NCBI GenBank assembly: GCA_900766825.1
Contig: CAAFWU010000091.1
Coordinates: 1-34,631, forward strand
Source: Bacteroidales bacterium
GTDB taxonomy: Bacteria > Bacteroidota > Bacteroidia > Bacteroidales > Marinilabiliaceae
Reading direction: 5' to 3'
DNA length: 34,631 nucleotides
The notes beneath the pieces were generated by a model. It was not told where the DNA came from and did not search any database. It was given only the letters and a program-made list of their open reading frames with translations. The translations under genes were made by a program, and so were the position numbers. Position 1 is the stretch's first letter; each line of letters begins with the position of its first letter. Shown piece after piece: positions 7,941 to 16,731 of the stretch.

Positions 7941-8309
7941 CTACTCATCGGCCTCTTCAATGAGTTCGAATTTTATGCCCGTTATGAGGTCTCTGTAGTC
8001 CTCGCCAGCCTCCTCGAGGTCTGGACAGTCGGGGGCATAATACCAAAAGACAGCCACTGGGTTCTCGTTGGTAGAGAGTCTCTCGAAGGCGTGAAAGAGT
8101 TCGAGAAGACATTTTGAGCTGCTGGTATTGAAGTAGGCTAAGTTAACAATAACATCGAGTCTCTCGTACTGAAGCGACTGAACTTGAGCAATGAGAGTGC
8201 GATAGAAGTCCTGAGAGTTCTCCATATAGGATCGTCCTTTGATGACGAGTTCAACGCCATCGAAAGTTACGAGAGGACTTTTATCGGTTTGCTCTTTAAT
8301 AATTTCCAT
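7941..8309 (-). CDS. SiaC-like regulatory phosphoprotein (DUF1987), copy 1
   Basis: This is a 122-residue protein with the DUF1987/SiaC pattern: a beta strand with VTFDGVELVIKGRSYMENS, a helix, then VNLAYFNTSSSKCLLELF and a C-terminal acidic tail. In Pseudomonas SiaC is a small STAS-like protein that is phosphorylated on a Thr and switches partner proteins; the Thr in the conserved NTSS motif (Thr 62 here) is the likely equivalent. The usual W-Y-x-x-D-D-E-D-M stretch is degenerate here (WYYAPDCPDL), unlike in copy 2. It lies 82 bases downstream of copy 2 in the same orientation. No kinase, phosphatase or diguanylate cyclase gene is nearby. Confidence 0.85.
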   Translation of the reverse strand: MEIIKEQTDKSPLVTFDGVELVIKGRSYMENSQDFYRTLIAQVQSLQYERLDVIVNLAYFNTSSSKCLLELFHAFERLSTNENPVAVFWYYAPDCPDLEEAGEDYRDLITGIKFELIEEADE

Positions 8310-8391
8310 CTTTTGGTAAGAAAAGAAAGGTGTGTGGTTGTATGTTTAGGCGATTAAGAGAAGTTGGTTGATTATTCAGACCGCAGATGGT

Positions 8392-8754
8392 TTAATCGTC
8401 AATCTCTTCCAATTCAACGGGCACGTGGCGTAGGACATCACGGAACTCTTCGGCGGAGTCCTTCATATCTTCGTCGTCGGCCTTGTAGGACCACTTAATT
8501 TTGCAAGAGGCACCCGAGACACACTTCTTATCGAGGGCGGACAAAAGATCCATGAGGCACTTGGAGCTACTGGTGTTGAAGAAATCGAGACCAATCTCCA
8601 CACTGATAGGACCCTCATAATCCTCGACGAGTTTTTTTATGGGAGCGTAGAATTCTACAGAGTTTTCCATGTACGAACGTCCCGAGATGGCGAGAGTGCC
8701 ATCTTGGAATGAGACGGTTGGAGTCCTATTTGTGCCTGGGATGAGGGTATTCAT
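8392..8754 (-). CDS. SiaC-like regulatory phosphoprotein (DUF1987), copy 2
   Basis: This is a 120-residue paralogue of the neighbouring gene. The shared blocks are ISGRSYMENSVEFY (residues 24-36), LDFFNTSSSKCLMDLL and a canonical WSYKADDEDMKDSAEEF stretch. The putative phospho-acceptor is Thr 61 in NTSS. It is the promoter-proximal member of the pair: a TACCTTTG box lies about 140 bases upstream (8898-8905). Because this copy keeps the consensus acidic motif and the downstream one does not, the two may have diverged in partner choice. Confidence 0.87.
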   Translation of the reverse strand: MNTLIPGTNRTPTVSFQDGTLAISGRSYMENSVEFYAPIKKLVEDYEGPISVEIGLDFFNTSSSKCLMDLLSALDKKCVSGASCKIKWSYKADDEDMKDSAEEFRDVLRHVPVELEEIDD

Positions 8755-9066
8755 CTTCTCTTCTGTTTTATCCTGTTACTGTTAGAGCTCGATAAGGGCA
8801 ATTGTCACTTAATTTCATAGCAGTTGGGTACGGGACCAATTGTATATTGATTCCTCAGCAATGATTAACCAGAATTAACCGCAAATTGCCTTATTTGCAA
8901 AGGTACAAAAAAAGAGGTTAAAACAGTATGCGTTGTTACCGATTTTGGAAAGAATATTAAAAACAAACCACATATACTATTGATATTCAAATTATTAACC
9001 AAGTCATCTTAAAACAATGTATAATAAAAATATTTTGGGAGAGAATATTGGGATAATATGATGCAG
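8755..9066. other. AT-rich leader/promoter region upstream of the SiaC-like pair
   Basis: About 310 bases contain no gene on either strand that I can support. The notable element is the -7 box at 8898-8905. The part from 8930 to 9060 is very AT-rich, with no clear repeats. Confidence 0.6.
8898..8905 (-). promoter_or_regulatory. Bacteroidota -7 box (TACCTTTG) for the SiaC-like pair
   Basis: TACCTTTG on the minus strand is an exact TAnnTTTG match in an AT-rich context, giving a leader of roughly 140 bases before the start at 8754. A matching -33 TTTG was not evident. Confidence 0.5.
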
Positions 9067-9112
9067 AAAAGGAGGACTGCAGACTAAGAGGTCTTACAGT
9101 TCTCCTTTTTTT
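9067..9112 (-). terminator. Terminator downstream of argS (bidirectional hairpin)
   Basis: GGAGGACTG (9071-9079) pairs with CAGTTCTCC (9097-9105) with one G-U pair, and AGAC/GTCT extends the stem. The minus strand continues with TTTT and the plus strand with seven T. It lies about 30 bases past the argS stop. Confidence 0.75.
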
Positions 9113-9138
9113 GATAATAACGTTAGCAAGAGGAAAAT

Positions 9139-10929
9139 TTACATACGCTCAGGCACCTCGATACCGAGTGTCCAAAGGGCGTTTTTGATAACCTTGGCAG
9201 CCAGACGGCAGAGGAGCAGACGGTTGGCACGGCACTGAACATCGGGCTCTTTGAGGATGGCGCAGTCATGATAGAACTGGTTGAAGACCTTAGCGAACTC
9301 GTAGGCGTAGTTGGCCACGAGGGCTGGGCTGTAGGCCTTACCAGCATTCTGAATGGCCACGGGGAGTTGCTCAATTTGCGCAATGAGCTCCAACTCTTTT
9401 GAAGTGAGAGCCTCGGGATAGATGGCGTTGGGCACCTCGATGCCAGCCTCTTTGGCCTTGCGGAGCACAGACTGCGCGCGGGTGTAGGAGTACTGAACAA
9501 ATGGACCAGTGTTGCCATTGAAGTCGATGCTTTCGGCGGGGTTGAAGGTCATATTCTTCTTTGGGTCCACCTTGAGAATGAAGTACTTAAGGGCGCCCAA
9601 AGCCAGAATGCGGTAGACATCCTCAGCCTCAGCTTCGGTGAGACCATCGAGTTTGCCAGCAGTTTTGCTCATCTCGCGGGCTGTGTCCACCATGTCGGCC
9701 ACCAAGTCGTCGGCGTCCACCACGGTGCCCTCGCGGCTCTTCATGCGACCATTGGGGAGCTCCACCATGCCGTAGGAGAAGTGAACAAGGTCTTTGCCCC
9801 ACTTGAAGCCAAGACGGTCCAGAAGGATGGCCAAAACTTGGAAGTGGTAGTTCTGCTCATTGCCCACCACGTAGACCATCTTGTCGATGGGGTACTCGTC
9901 GAAACGGAGGCGAGCTGTGCCAATGTCCTGAGTCATATAGACACTGGTGCCATCCTTGCGGAGCAAAAGCTTCTCATCGAGACCATTCTGCGAGAGGTCG
10001 GCCCATACGGAGCCATCCTCGCGGCGATAGAAGAGACCCTGTTCCAGACCCTTGAGAACCAGACCTTTGCCAATCTTATAGGTATCGCTCTCGTAATAGA
10101 TTTTGTCAAAGCTAACGCCCAATGTTTTGTAGGTCTCGTCGAAACCAGCGTAGACCCACTCGTTCATCTTTTTCCACAAGGCGCGCACCTCGGGGTCCTC
10201 AGCCTCCCATTTGCGGAGCATCTCGCGAGCCTCCTGCATAAGAGGGCTGGCCTCCTCGGCCTCCTCTTCTGTCATGCCTTTGGCTTGGAGTTCAGCCACT
10301 TGGGCTTTATACTCCTTGTCGAAACGGACGTAGTAGTCACCCACTAAGTGGTCGCCCTTTTGGCCGAGGCTTTCTGGTGTGGCACCATTGCCATACTTTT
10401 GCCAAGCGAGCATGCTCTTGCAGATGTGAATGCCACGGTCGTTGACGATGTTGGTCTTCACAACCTTGTTGCCACACACCTCGAGAAGTCGAGAGAGTGA
10501 GTAGCCGAGGAGGTTGTTTCGCACGTGACCGAGGTGAAGGGGCTTATTGGTGTTGGGCGAGGAGTACTCGATCATGACCAGAGGTGCATTGTCGACAGCC
10601 AAGGTGAAGCCGAAATTTGGGTCGGCATCGGCCTCGTTGGCCACATTGGCCCAGAAGTGTTTAGAGAGGACGATATTGAGGAAGCCTTTGATTGTCTCAA
10701 ACTCCTCCACAATATCCTCTTTCTCTTTGAGGTACTGACCAATTTGCTTGCCAGTCTCCTCGGGCGAGACTTTCGATATCTTCGAGAGCGGAAAAGTGAC
10801 CACGGTGTAGTCGCCGCGCTGGTCCTTGCGGGTTACGCTAACGGCAATGGATTCGGGCTTAACGTCGGCCCCATAGAGGCTATTGAGAGCGCGGGTCACA
10901 GCGGCCTGCAGTCTGTTCTCTGTATTCAT
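9139..10929 (-). CDS. argS: Arginyl-tRNA synthetase
   Basis: This is a 596-residue class I aminoacyl-tRNA synthetase that charges tRNA-Arg in the cytoplasm. Features in order: an N-terminal Arg-tRNA synthetase domain (about 5-95), the SSPNTNKPLHLGH block with the HIGH-type motif HLGH at residues 132-135, the KMSKS-equivalent GRMKSREG near residue 394, and a C-terminal DALR anticodon-binding domain from about 475 to the end. The protein ends in LGIEVPERM, the expected ArgS C-terminus. The length is normal and all key motifs are intact. Confidence 0.97.
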   Translation of the reverse strand: MNTENRLQAAVTRALNSLYGADVKPESIAVSVTRKDQRGDYTVVTFPLSKISKVSPEETGKQIGQYLKEKEDIVEEFETIKGFLNIVLSKHFWANVANEADADPNFGFTLAVDNAPLVMIEYSSPNTNKPLHLGHVRNNLLGYSLSRLLEVCGNKVVKTNIVNDRGIHICKSMLAWQKYGNGATPESLGQKGDHLVGDYYVRFDKEYKAQVAELQAKGMTEEEAEEASPLMQEAREMLRKWEAEDPEVRALWKKMNEWVYAGFDETYKTLGVSFDKIYYESDTYKIGKGLVLKGLEQGLFYRREDGSVWADLSQNGLDEKLLLRKDGTSVYMTQDIGTARLRFDEYPIDKMVYVVGNEQNYHFQVLAILLDRLGFKWGKDLVHFSYGMVELPNGRMKSREGTVVDADDLVADMVDTAREMSKTAGKLDGLTEAEAEDVYRILALGALKYFILKVDPKKNMTFNPAESIDFNGNTGPFVQYSYTRAQSVLRKAKEAGIEVPNAIYPEALTSKELELIAQIEQLPVAIQNAGKAYSPALVANYAYEFAKVFNQFYHDCAILKEPDVQCRANRLLLCRLAAKVIKNALWTLGIEVPERM

Positions 10930-10998
10930 TGGGCTATCTTTTGTATGAGAAAAGAAAAAGGGTATTTACTTTAATGGGTTATGGAAGAAAAGGTTGGA

Positions 10999-11877
10999 CT
11001 ATCGGACATCGTAGCCAAACTGACGTAGTTCGGCATCACGGTCGCGCCAATCTTTGGTCACCTTGACAAAGAGACGTAGGTCGACCTTTTTGCCAAGGAA
11101 CTTCTCGATGTCTCGTCTGGCCACGGAGCCAAGTTTTTTTATGGCCACGCCACCCTTGCCAATGATGATGCCTTTTTGGCTATCGCGCGTCACGTGGATA
11201 ACAGCGTGAATCTCGGCACGGTCCTCGGCGTCATGGAACTCCTCGATCTCCACCTCAACGGAATAGGGAATCTCCTTGGCGTAGTAGAGCAGGATCTTCT
11301 CTCGTATGATTTCGGTAACAAAGAAGCGTTCGCTCTTATCGGTGAGCTGATCGGGGTCGAAGTAGGCAGGGGCCTCAGGCAGGAGGTCGACAATATGGTT
11401 AATGATGACCTTGGTATTGAAGCCGTGGATGGCGGAGACGGGTATAATCTCAGCGTTGGGCAGTTGCTCGTGCCAATAGTCAACTTTTTTCTCGAGTTCC
11501 TCTTGTGTTGTCAGGTCAATCTTGTTTATGATGACGATGACGGGCACAGTGAGGTTCTCTACGGCCTTGAGGAAATCGTCATACTTATCGGGTTTCTCAA
11601 TGACGTCGGTAACATAAATGAGAACGTCAGCATCCTTGAGGGCCTCACGAGAGTAGCCGAGCATGGTCTCCTGAAGGCGATAGTTTGGTTTGAGGACGCC
11701 AGGGGTGTCGGAGAAGACAACCTGATAGCCATCGCCATTAACAATGCCCATGATTCTCTTGCGAGTTGTCTGAGCCTTAGATGTTATGATGGAGAGTCTC
11801 TCGCCCACCAAGATGTTGCTGAGCGTAGACTTGCCTACGTTAGGATTACCAACAATGTTGACGAAACCAGATTTCAT
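10999..11877 (-). CDS. era: GTPase Era
   Basis: This is a 292-residue ribosome-assembly GTPase that binds 16S rRNA near its 3' end and helps mature the 30S subunit. G1 GNPNVGKS is at residues 10-17, G3 DTPG at 57-60, G4 NKID at 118-121, and a C-terminal KH domain has the GKGG loop (GIIIGKGGVAIKKLG). The length and motif spacing are typical. It lies between argS and a POT transporter gene in the same orientation, with about 65 bases to each. I see no strong -7 box in these gaps, so co-transcription with its neighbours is possible. Confidence 0.97.
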   Translation of the reverse strand: MKSGFVNIVGNPNVGKSTLSNILVGERLSIITSKAQTTRKRIMGIVNGDGYQVVFSDTPGVLKPNYRLQETMLGYSREALKDADVLIYVTDVIEKPDKYDDFLKAVENLTVPVIVIINKIDLTTQEELEKKVDYWHEQLPNAEIIPVSAIHGFNTKVIINHIVDLLPEAPAYFDPDQLTDKSERFFVTEIIREKILLYYAKEIPYSVEVEIEEFHDAEDRAEIHAVIHVTRDSQKGIIIGKGGVAIKKLGSVARRDIEKFLGKKVDLRLFVKVTKDWRDRDAELRQFGYDVR

Positions 11878-11943
11878 TTACCTTTTGATATTTACCTTAA
11901 ACAGAAAGGGTTAGTAGTGGCGTTGCAGAGAATAGGCATCGCA

Positions 11944-13581
11944 CTACTTCATCATCTTTTTGAGGGTTGGGCAGAGGAGGAAGAGTATGATGGAAGCCAT
12001 GCCCGCCATGATGGCAAAGAGGGTGAAGAAGTCGTTGAGCGTTGCCACCTCGAAGCCCATGAAGCTCTTGGGTTCACCCGACCCGTCGGGCATAAGAGCC
12101 GCCAAGTTGCCAGCCAACACATTTGAGGCAGCGTTGCTCATGAACCAAACGCCCATAAGGAGCGAGGCAAAGCGGGCTGGGCTGAGCTGATTGACCATAG
12201 AGAGACCAATGGGCGAGAGGCTGAGCTCGCCAATGGTGTGAATGAAGTAGAGAGCCAAGAGCCAGAACATGGAAATCTTGACATTAGGATCCACATCTTT
12301 GGTAGCAAAGGCAATGACCACATAGCCAATGGCCAAGAGTGCGAGACCTATGGCCTGCTTAACGGGGCTGGCTGGCTCACAACCCTTCTTGCCGAGGAAA
12401 GACCAGAGGGTTGCCATGATGGGCGCAAAGGTGACCACAACAATGGGGTTGATGCTCTGGAACCAAGTGGTTTTGAACACGAAAGCACCGTCGCCCTCGC
12501 CAAAGGTGCGGTCTACCTGACGGTCGGCAAAGATGGTGAGCGAGGAGCCTGCCTGCTCAAAGGCCGACCAGAAGAAGATGACGAAGACGGCCACTATATA
12601 TATGACACCAATGTGTTTTTTCTCCTGAGTGGTGAGCCCACGGTCCGTAATGATGAAGACTGGCAGACCAATGGCAATGGCATAGATGGCAGCAGTGATG
12701 TAGTCGTTGACGGTGTTGGCAGAGAACCTCTCGGCAATGGTCTGACCCTCTTCGGGCAAGAAGGCAACGAGACAGAAGAGGACAATGGTGCCGATGAGGC
12801 AGCCCCACAGACGAATGGGAGAGTTGGCACGATGAGCCTCGTTCTGATGCTGAAGCTCAGCCTCATGATCCTTCTCATGGCGAAGTTCGGATACGGCAGG
12901 AGGCAAGCCAATTTGCAGACCCTCAGGGGTTACCAAATATTTGTTTTTGAACAAGGTGAATACAACAACCGAGAGAATCATGGCAATGCCTGCACAGAAG
13001 AAGCCCCATTTAAAAGGAGAGAGGTCGGACCAAGAGCCCTCGCCCAGAGTGCCGCATATGAAGGGAGCCACAAAGGCACCGCAGTTGATGCCCATGTAGA
13101 AAATGGTGAAGGCAGAGTCCTTGCGGGTGTCGCCGTGGGCATAGAGGTCGCCCACCATGGTGGAGATATTTGGTTTAAAGAAACCGTTGCCCAAGATAAG
13201 GCCCACAAGACCAGCAAAAAGGAGGAAGAGGGAGAGAGAGTTATCGACGGAGGAGTCAATGGCTCCATTCACCTTGAAAATAGATTGCTTAACAAAACAG
13301 GCCGATGCGAAGAGTAGGAACTGACCAGCGGCCATCATGAGACCGCCAGCTATAATGGACCTGCGGTTGCCCCAATAGCGGTCGGCAATGTAGCCACCGA
13401 GCAGAGGGGTGAGGTATACGAGACCAGTGTATGAGCCATAGATTTGCGAGGCCATGGCGCTATCGAAAAAGGCAGCCACAAGGTAGAGCACAAAGAGGGC
13501 TCTCATGCCGTAGTAGCTGAAGCGTTCGGCCATCTCTGTCACAAAAAGCAGATAGAGACCGCGTGGGTGTGAGTTAGCCAT
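11944..13581 (-). CDS. POT-family proton-dependent peptide transporter
   Basis: This is a 545-residue major facilitator protein with about 14 hydrophobic segments. The family signature ExxERFxYY is at residues 16-24 (EMAERFSYY), followed by the GGYIADRYWG loop typical of POT/PTR transporters such as DtpT. These inner-membrane symporters import di- and tripeptides using the proton gradient. A charged cytoplasmic linker with a His/Glu-rich stretch (around residues 232-250) separates the two halves. The protein is complete and ends with a basic KKMMK tail. Confidence 0.93.
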   Translation of the reverse strand: MANSHPRGLYLLFVTEMAERFSYYGMRALFVLYLVAAFFDSAMASQIYGSYTGLVYLTPLLGGYIADRYWGNRRSIIAGGLMMAAGQFLLFASACFVKQSIFKVNGAIDSSVDNSLSLFLLFAGLVGLILGNGFFKPNISTMVGDLYAHGDTRKDSAFTIFYMGINCGAFVAPFICGTLGEGSWSDLSPFKWGFFCAGIAMILSVVVFTLFKNKYLVTPEGLQIGLPPAVSELRHEKDHEAELQHQNEAHRANSPIRLWGCLIGTIVLFCLVAFLPEEGQTIAERFSANTVNDYITAAIYAIAIGLPVFIITDRGLTTQEKKHIGVIYIVAVFVIFFWSAFEQAGSSLTIFADRQVDRTFGEGDGAFVFKTTWFQSINPIVVVTFAPIMATLWSFLGKKGCEPASPVKQAIGLALLAIGYVVIAFATKDVDPNVKISMFWLLALYFIHTIGELSLSPIGLSMVNQLSPARFASLLMGVWFMSNAASNVLAGNLAALMPDGSGEPKSFMGFEVATLNDFFTLFAIMAGMASIILFLLCPTLKKMMK

Positions 13582-13654
13582 AGAAATAGAAGTTTTGTGG
13601 GCTTATAAGTAGAATATTTGGGAAAGGTATAGGTTCTGAGTTGGAAACACAATG

Positions 13655-13689
13655 CCCCACTCCAAACCAAAGGGGCAATTGGAGTGGGG
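13655..13689 (-). terminator. 11-bp perfect hairpin downstream of the DUF4494 gene
   Basis: CCCCACTCCAA (13655-13665) and TTGGAGTGGGG (13679-13689) are perfect reverse complements, with the second arm ending 15 bases past the DUF4494 stop. The minus-strand T run after it is poor (CATTGTGTTT), so termination strength is uncertain. Confidence 0.5.
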
Positions 13690-13703
13690 AGTGAGGGAAA
13701 ATG

Positions 13704-14219
13704 CTATTGATTTTTGAGACGAGCGGCCTCAAGTTCCTCGGCTGTTGCAGGGCGACGACCGATCTCGCGGCTTGCGGGAGCATCATCTTTCTTCTCCATA
13801 TAGGGGAAGAAATCGAGGATGGCGGACTCGTTGACAGCTTTGATCATGAAGTCGGGGGTGTCATTGAGTGCAGCATCGGTGCGATCTATGGCATCCTTGA
13901 TGTCTGTGGCCAAGGTGAGAACGGTTTGGCTAACGCGCTTCTCTTTGCCAGAATTTTCGTCGACAAGGATGTAGGAGGTCTTGACTTTGAACCAATACCC
14001 CCCCTCCTCGTTGGGAATAACCTCGGCGTAGCGGGCCTTGCGAATGCCCGTGACCATAAATTCGCCCGAAATAATTTCGGGCAGTTTCTCGTAGGCGCGA
14101 GCCTCGGCCTCGGTATATGTAAGAGCGTCAAAGAGATAGACTTCGTTGACGCGTTTTTGTTTGTCGGTGCCTTCAATTGGCTTGCTATAGCGCACCGTGC
14201 ATTCGAAGAAGGTCTGCAT
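13704..14219 (-). CDS. DUF4494 domain protein
   Basis: This is a 171-residue soluble protein typical of Bacteroidota. It starts MQTFFECTVRYSKPIEGTDKQK and continues with NEVYLFDALTYTEAEARAYE, GEFMVTGIRKARYAEVIP and GYWFKVKTSYILVDENSGKEK, the conserved core of DUF4494. No signal peptide or membrane segment is visible. A charged C-terminal tail (from about residue 145) is variable in the family. The function is unknown. It lies between the aqpZ terminator and the POT transporter gene, so it is likely a single-gene unit. Confidence 0.85.
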   Translation of the reverse strand: MQTFFECTVRYSKPIEGTDKQKRVNEVYLFDALTYTEAEARAYEKLPEIISGEFMVTGIRKARYAEVIPNEEGGYWFKVKTSYILVDENSGKEKRVSQTVLTLATDIKDAIDRTDAALNDTPDFMIKAVNESAILDFFPYMEKKDDAPASREIGRRPATAEELEAARLKNQ

Positions 14220-14246
14220 TAAAAAGTATTTTGGTGCAAAAATAAC

Positions 14247-14285
14247 AAAAAAAGGGGTCTCTTTATCATGGTGACAAAGAGACCC
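14247..14285 (-). terminator. Terminator downstream of aqpZ
   Basis: On the minus strand GGGTCTCTTT (14285-14276) pairs perfectly with AAAGAGACCC (14264-14255), followed by a C and then TTTTTTTGTTATTTTT. It lies about 120 bases beyond the aqpZ stop, giving that mRNA a long 3' end. Confidence 0.8.
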
Positions 14286-14405
14286 ATAGAAAGTTTAACT
14301 AAAACGGGGTTAAGGAACCCAATTTTATTTAATACATTTTTAGGCTATCCCCCCACGCGAACCGAGACGTGGCTGAGAAATGACCATATATATTCAACCT
14401 TATGC

Positions 14406-15110
14406 CTATTTTTTGGGGGCATAGAGGTTGTAGACAAAGCCCGCGAGAGCAGCACCCACCAGAGGGGCCACAATAAAGAGCCAGAGGTCGCCCCAAGCAG
14501 ACCAGCCATCGGCATTGGCAAAGAGGCACTGGCTGAAGGAACGTGCAGGGTTGACACTGGTGTTGGTCAAGGGAATAGAGATAAGGTGGATGAGTGTGAG
14601 GCAGAGACCAATGGCGAGACCAGCGAACTTATTGTTAGCTCTCTCATCGGTTGCGCCCAAAATTACGAGCAGGAAGATGAATGTGAGAACAGCCTCGGTA
14701 AGGAAGGCACCCAAGGTACCAATGGTCTGATAGTTGCTACCAGCAGCGTTTGCAAACTCGGCACCGAAGCCGTTGGCAGCGAATACGCCAGCGCTCCAGC
14801 CATCGATAGAAGAGCCAATGGCGTAGAGGATTGCAGCAGCAAGCGAAGCGCCCACAAACTGAGCAGCCCAGTAGGCCACCATCTCGCGGAGGGTCATGCG
14901 ACCATTGACAAAGACACCCAAAGAGACGGCAGGGTTAAGGTGAGCACCCGAAATGTGCCCAATGCCGTAGGCCATGGTGACCACGGTGAGACCGAAGGCG
15001 AGAGCCACGCCCAAGAATCCGACACCACCAAAAAGAGCTGTTCCGCAACCGCCGAGCACGAGCCAAAATGTGCCAATGAGCTCAGCAATCATCTTGTTTG
15101 AAAGTTTCAT
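14406..15110 (-). CDS. aqpZ: Aquaporin Z-type water channel
   Basis: This is a 234-residue, six-helix MIP-family channel of the inner membrane. The two NPA motifs are at residues 59-61 (SGAHLNPAVSLG) and 187-189 (NTSVNPARS). Aligned by eye to E. coli AqpZ, the selectivity-filter residues are Phe 39, His 175, Thr 184 and Arg 190, the water-selective combination rather than the glycerol-facilitator one. The length and motifs are normal. It is followed by its own terminator; the promoter was not identified. Confidence 0.96.
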   Translation of the reverse strand: MKLSNKMIAELIGTFWLVLGGCGTALFGGVGFLGVALAFGLTVVTMAYGIGHISGAHLNPAVSLGVFVNGRMTLREMVAYWAAQFVGASLAAAILYAIGSSIDGWSAGVFAANGFGAEFANAAGSNYQTIGTLGAFLTEAVLTFIFLLVILGATDERANNKFAGLAIGLCLTLIHLISIPLTNTSVNPARSFSQCLFANADGWSAWGDLWLFIVAPLVGAALAGFVYNLYAPKK

Positions 15111-15299
15111 TGCCTAAAAGAAAAATTAGTGACAAAAGTTTGTTACAAAACTGTATCTATTAGGCTGACACACAAAGTGTTGTCAAGCCTCACGGAGCTA
15201 AGAATCGTTGTTTACTACGTAGTGATTGTTTTAATGTTTCAAAAAAAGGAGAGGGGGTGTGTTAAGTTGAAATAAAATATCATTTGCATAGCAAAAATG

Positions 15300-16607
15300 C
15301 TAACAGATAAACATTGTCATATAAAAAGGGATATAGATGATTCCATTTTCCGACTCCAGATTGTTACCACTCACAACAATTTGACGATTAATCTTATCGG
15401 CAAAAAGAGATTGAACCATATTGAGCGAAGAGTGTTTTTTATAGTCCTTGCCCGACTTAACCTCTATAATGGAAATTTTGTTGCCCTCTGGGAAAACAAA
15501 ATCTAATTCGTGCTTACTCTTCTTGTCATAATAATTCAACGAAACTCCATGTTTTGAGAGTTCACCCGCAACAAAATTTTCGGCTAAAGCACCCTCATTT
15601 ACAAAGATATCGCCAGTCAGAACTTTGAATTGAATGTTATCCAACATCATGGCACACATTAAACCGGTGTCCACAAAAAAGAGTTTGTATAAACTGAGAT
15701 TTTCATGACTTGGAAAGGGTAGTTCAAAAGAACCTACATTAAAAGAGTAGTAGGCCATGCCTGCATCCACCAGCCACTGTGTTGGAGCCCCATATTTACG
15801 TTGGGCAGCATTCTTCTCTATTGAAGCTAAAACAAATCGCTTATCTTGCTTACTCAACTGACCAGGAATGGCATCAAAGACAGACTTTACCAATATCTTC
15901 TCATTGCCAGCGTATTTCGATATGTCGTTGCGATAGCCCGTGAGAATATCTTTCTGATTAGTTACGGTTTTCTTAAAATCTTCGTTAGAGAGAAATGTTG
16001 CCACAACTTCTGGCATGCCGCCCACTATGAGATACTGCCGATAACGCTCCATTATTTGATCATGAAGGAAATCGGGCACTGGGCAAACATTCTCGTAACA
16101 TTCTCTAAGTCTTCCTACAACATCTTGGCTTACATTACAAGCCCAAAGGAATTCCTCGAAATCAAGTGGATACATATCGAGTTCGTGTTCAAATCCTACT
16201 GGATAGGACGACACATCCTTATAGTTGATGCCAAGCAAAGAACCAGACTCAATATAGTCATATTGCCCATCTTCAACAAGAAACTTAATGGCCGTACGAG
16301 CCTTGGGGCAAGACTGAATTTCATCAAAAAAAATCAATGTTTTACCAGGTTCCAAAGGGCCAAAACCCATTGCCGATAGATTGATAAGAACTGTTCTCGC
16401 ATCGAGATTTCCATCAAAAGCTTGCTTTGCCAAAGGCTTTTGCTCAAAGTTAATTTCAACGAAATTCTTGTAATTGGCTTTAGCAAACTGTCGGACAATA
16501 GTTGTCTTACCAACCTGTCTTGCACCTTTTATCAGAAGAGCTTTATTTTGGGTTCCTCTCTTCCATTCTTCTAATTGACTTAGTATCTTTCGTTTAAGCG
16601 TTACCAT
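15300..16607 (-). CDS. AAA_14/DUF4143 ATPase
   Basis: This is a 435-residue ATP-binding protein. The N-terminal AAA_14 domain (about 1-200) has Walker A GARQVGKTT at residues 28-36 and Walker B LIFFDEIQSC with Asp-Glu at 95-96. The C-terminal DUF4143 domain (about 200-435) ends in a PD-(D/E)xK-like core: HELDFVFPEGN, then IIEVKSG. Such proteins are common, often in several copies, in Bacteroidota; their function is not established, and roles in mobile-element or defence biology have been suggested. The gene is more AT-rich than aqpZ or the PD40 gene. Four 33-bp-spaced repeats run up to its start codon. It is preceded by a hipB-like gene in the same orientation. Confidence 0.88.
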   Translation of the reverse strand: MVTLKRKILSQLEEWKRGTQNKALLIKGARQVGKTTIVRQFAKANYKNFVEINFEQKPLAKQAFDGNLDARTVLINLSAMGFGPLEPGKTLIFFDEIQSCPKARTAIKFLVEDGQYDYIESGSLLGINYKDVSSYPVGFEHELDMYPLDFEEFLWACNVSQDVVGRLRECYENVCPVPDFLHDQIMERYRQYLIVGGMPEVVATFLSNEDFKKTVTNQKDILTGYRNDISKYAGNEKILVKSVFDAIPGQLSKQDKRFVLASIEKNAAQRKYGAPTQWLVDAGMAYYSFNVGSFELPFPSHENLSLYKLFFVDTGLMCAMMLDNIQFKVLTGDIFVNEGALAENFVAGELSKHGVSLNYYDKKSKHELDFVFPEGNKISIIEVKSGKDYKKHSSLNMVQSLFADKINRQIVVSGNNLESENGIIYIPFYMTMFIC

Positions 16608-16609
16608 TA

Positions 16610-16721
16610 CAACTTTTTGCCACTATTTATTATACAAATTTGCAACTTTTTGCCAGCATTTCAGAAGGTAATTTGCAACTTTTTGCCAGCTATTTATGGG
16701 TATAATAACAACTTTTTGCCA
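16610..16721 (-). repeat. Four direct 13-bp repeats with exact 33-bp period upstream of the AAA_14 gene
   Basis: CAACTTTTTGCCA occurs identically at 16610-16622, 16643-16655, 16676-16688 and 16709-16721, each start exactly 33 bases from the last. Read with the gene, the unit is TGGCAAAAAGTTG. Copies 2 and 3 share extra flanking bases (GCAACTTTTTGCCAGC). The intervening 20 bases are not conserved, so the short motif is what is kept. The nearest copy ends 2 bases before the start codon. No fifth copy is found at the next 33-bp position on either side. Binding sites for a regulator or a repeated leader-RNA element are the leading explanations. Confidence 0.9.
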
Positions 16722-16731
16722 GTACTAAACT

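Noticed and set aside
7941..8754. Anti-sigma factor antagonist (SpoIIAA-type STAS) pair
   Set aside because: The GRSYMENS and FNTSSSK blocks are specific to DUF1987/SiaC rather than classical STAS proteins.
11176..13317. Long plus-strand frames across era and the POT gene
   Set aside because: They are antisense to genes with unmistakable motifs and contain low-complexity charged sequence.
16610..16721. CRISPR array
   Set aside because: The conserved unit is only 13 bases with 20-base variable spacers, there are four copies, and no cas gene is near.
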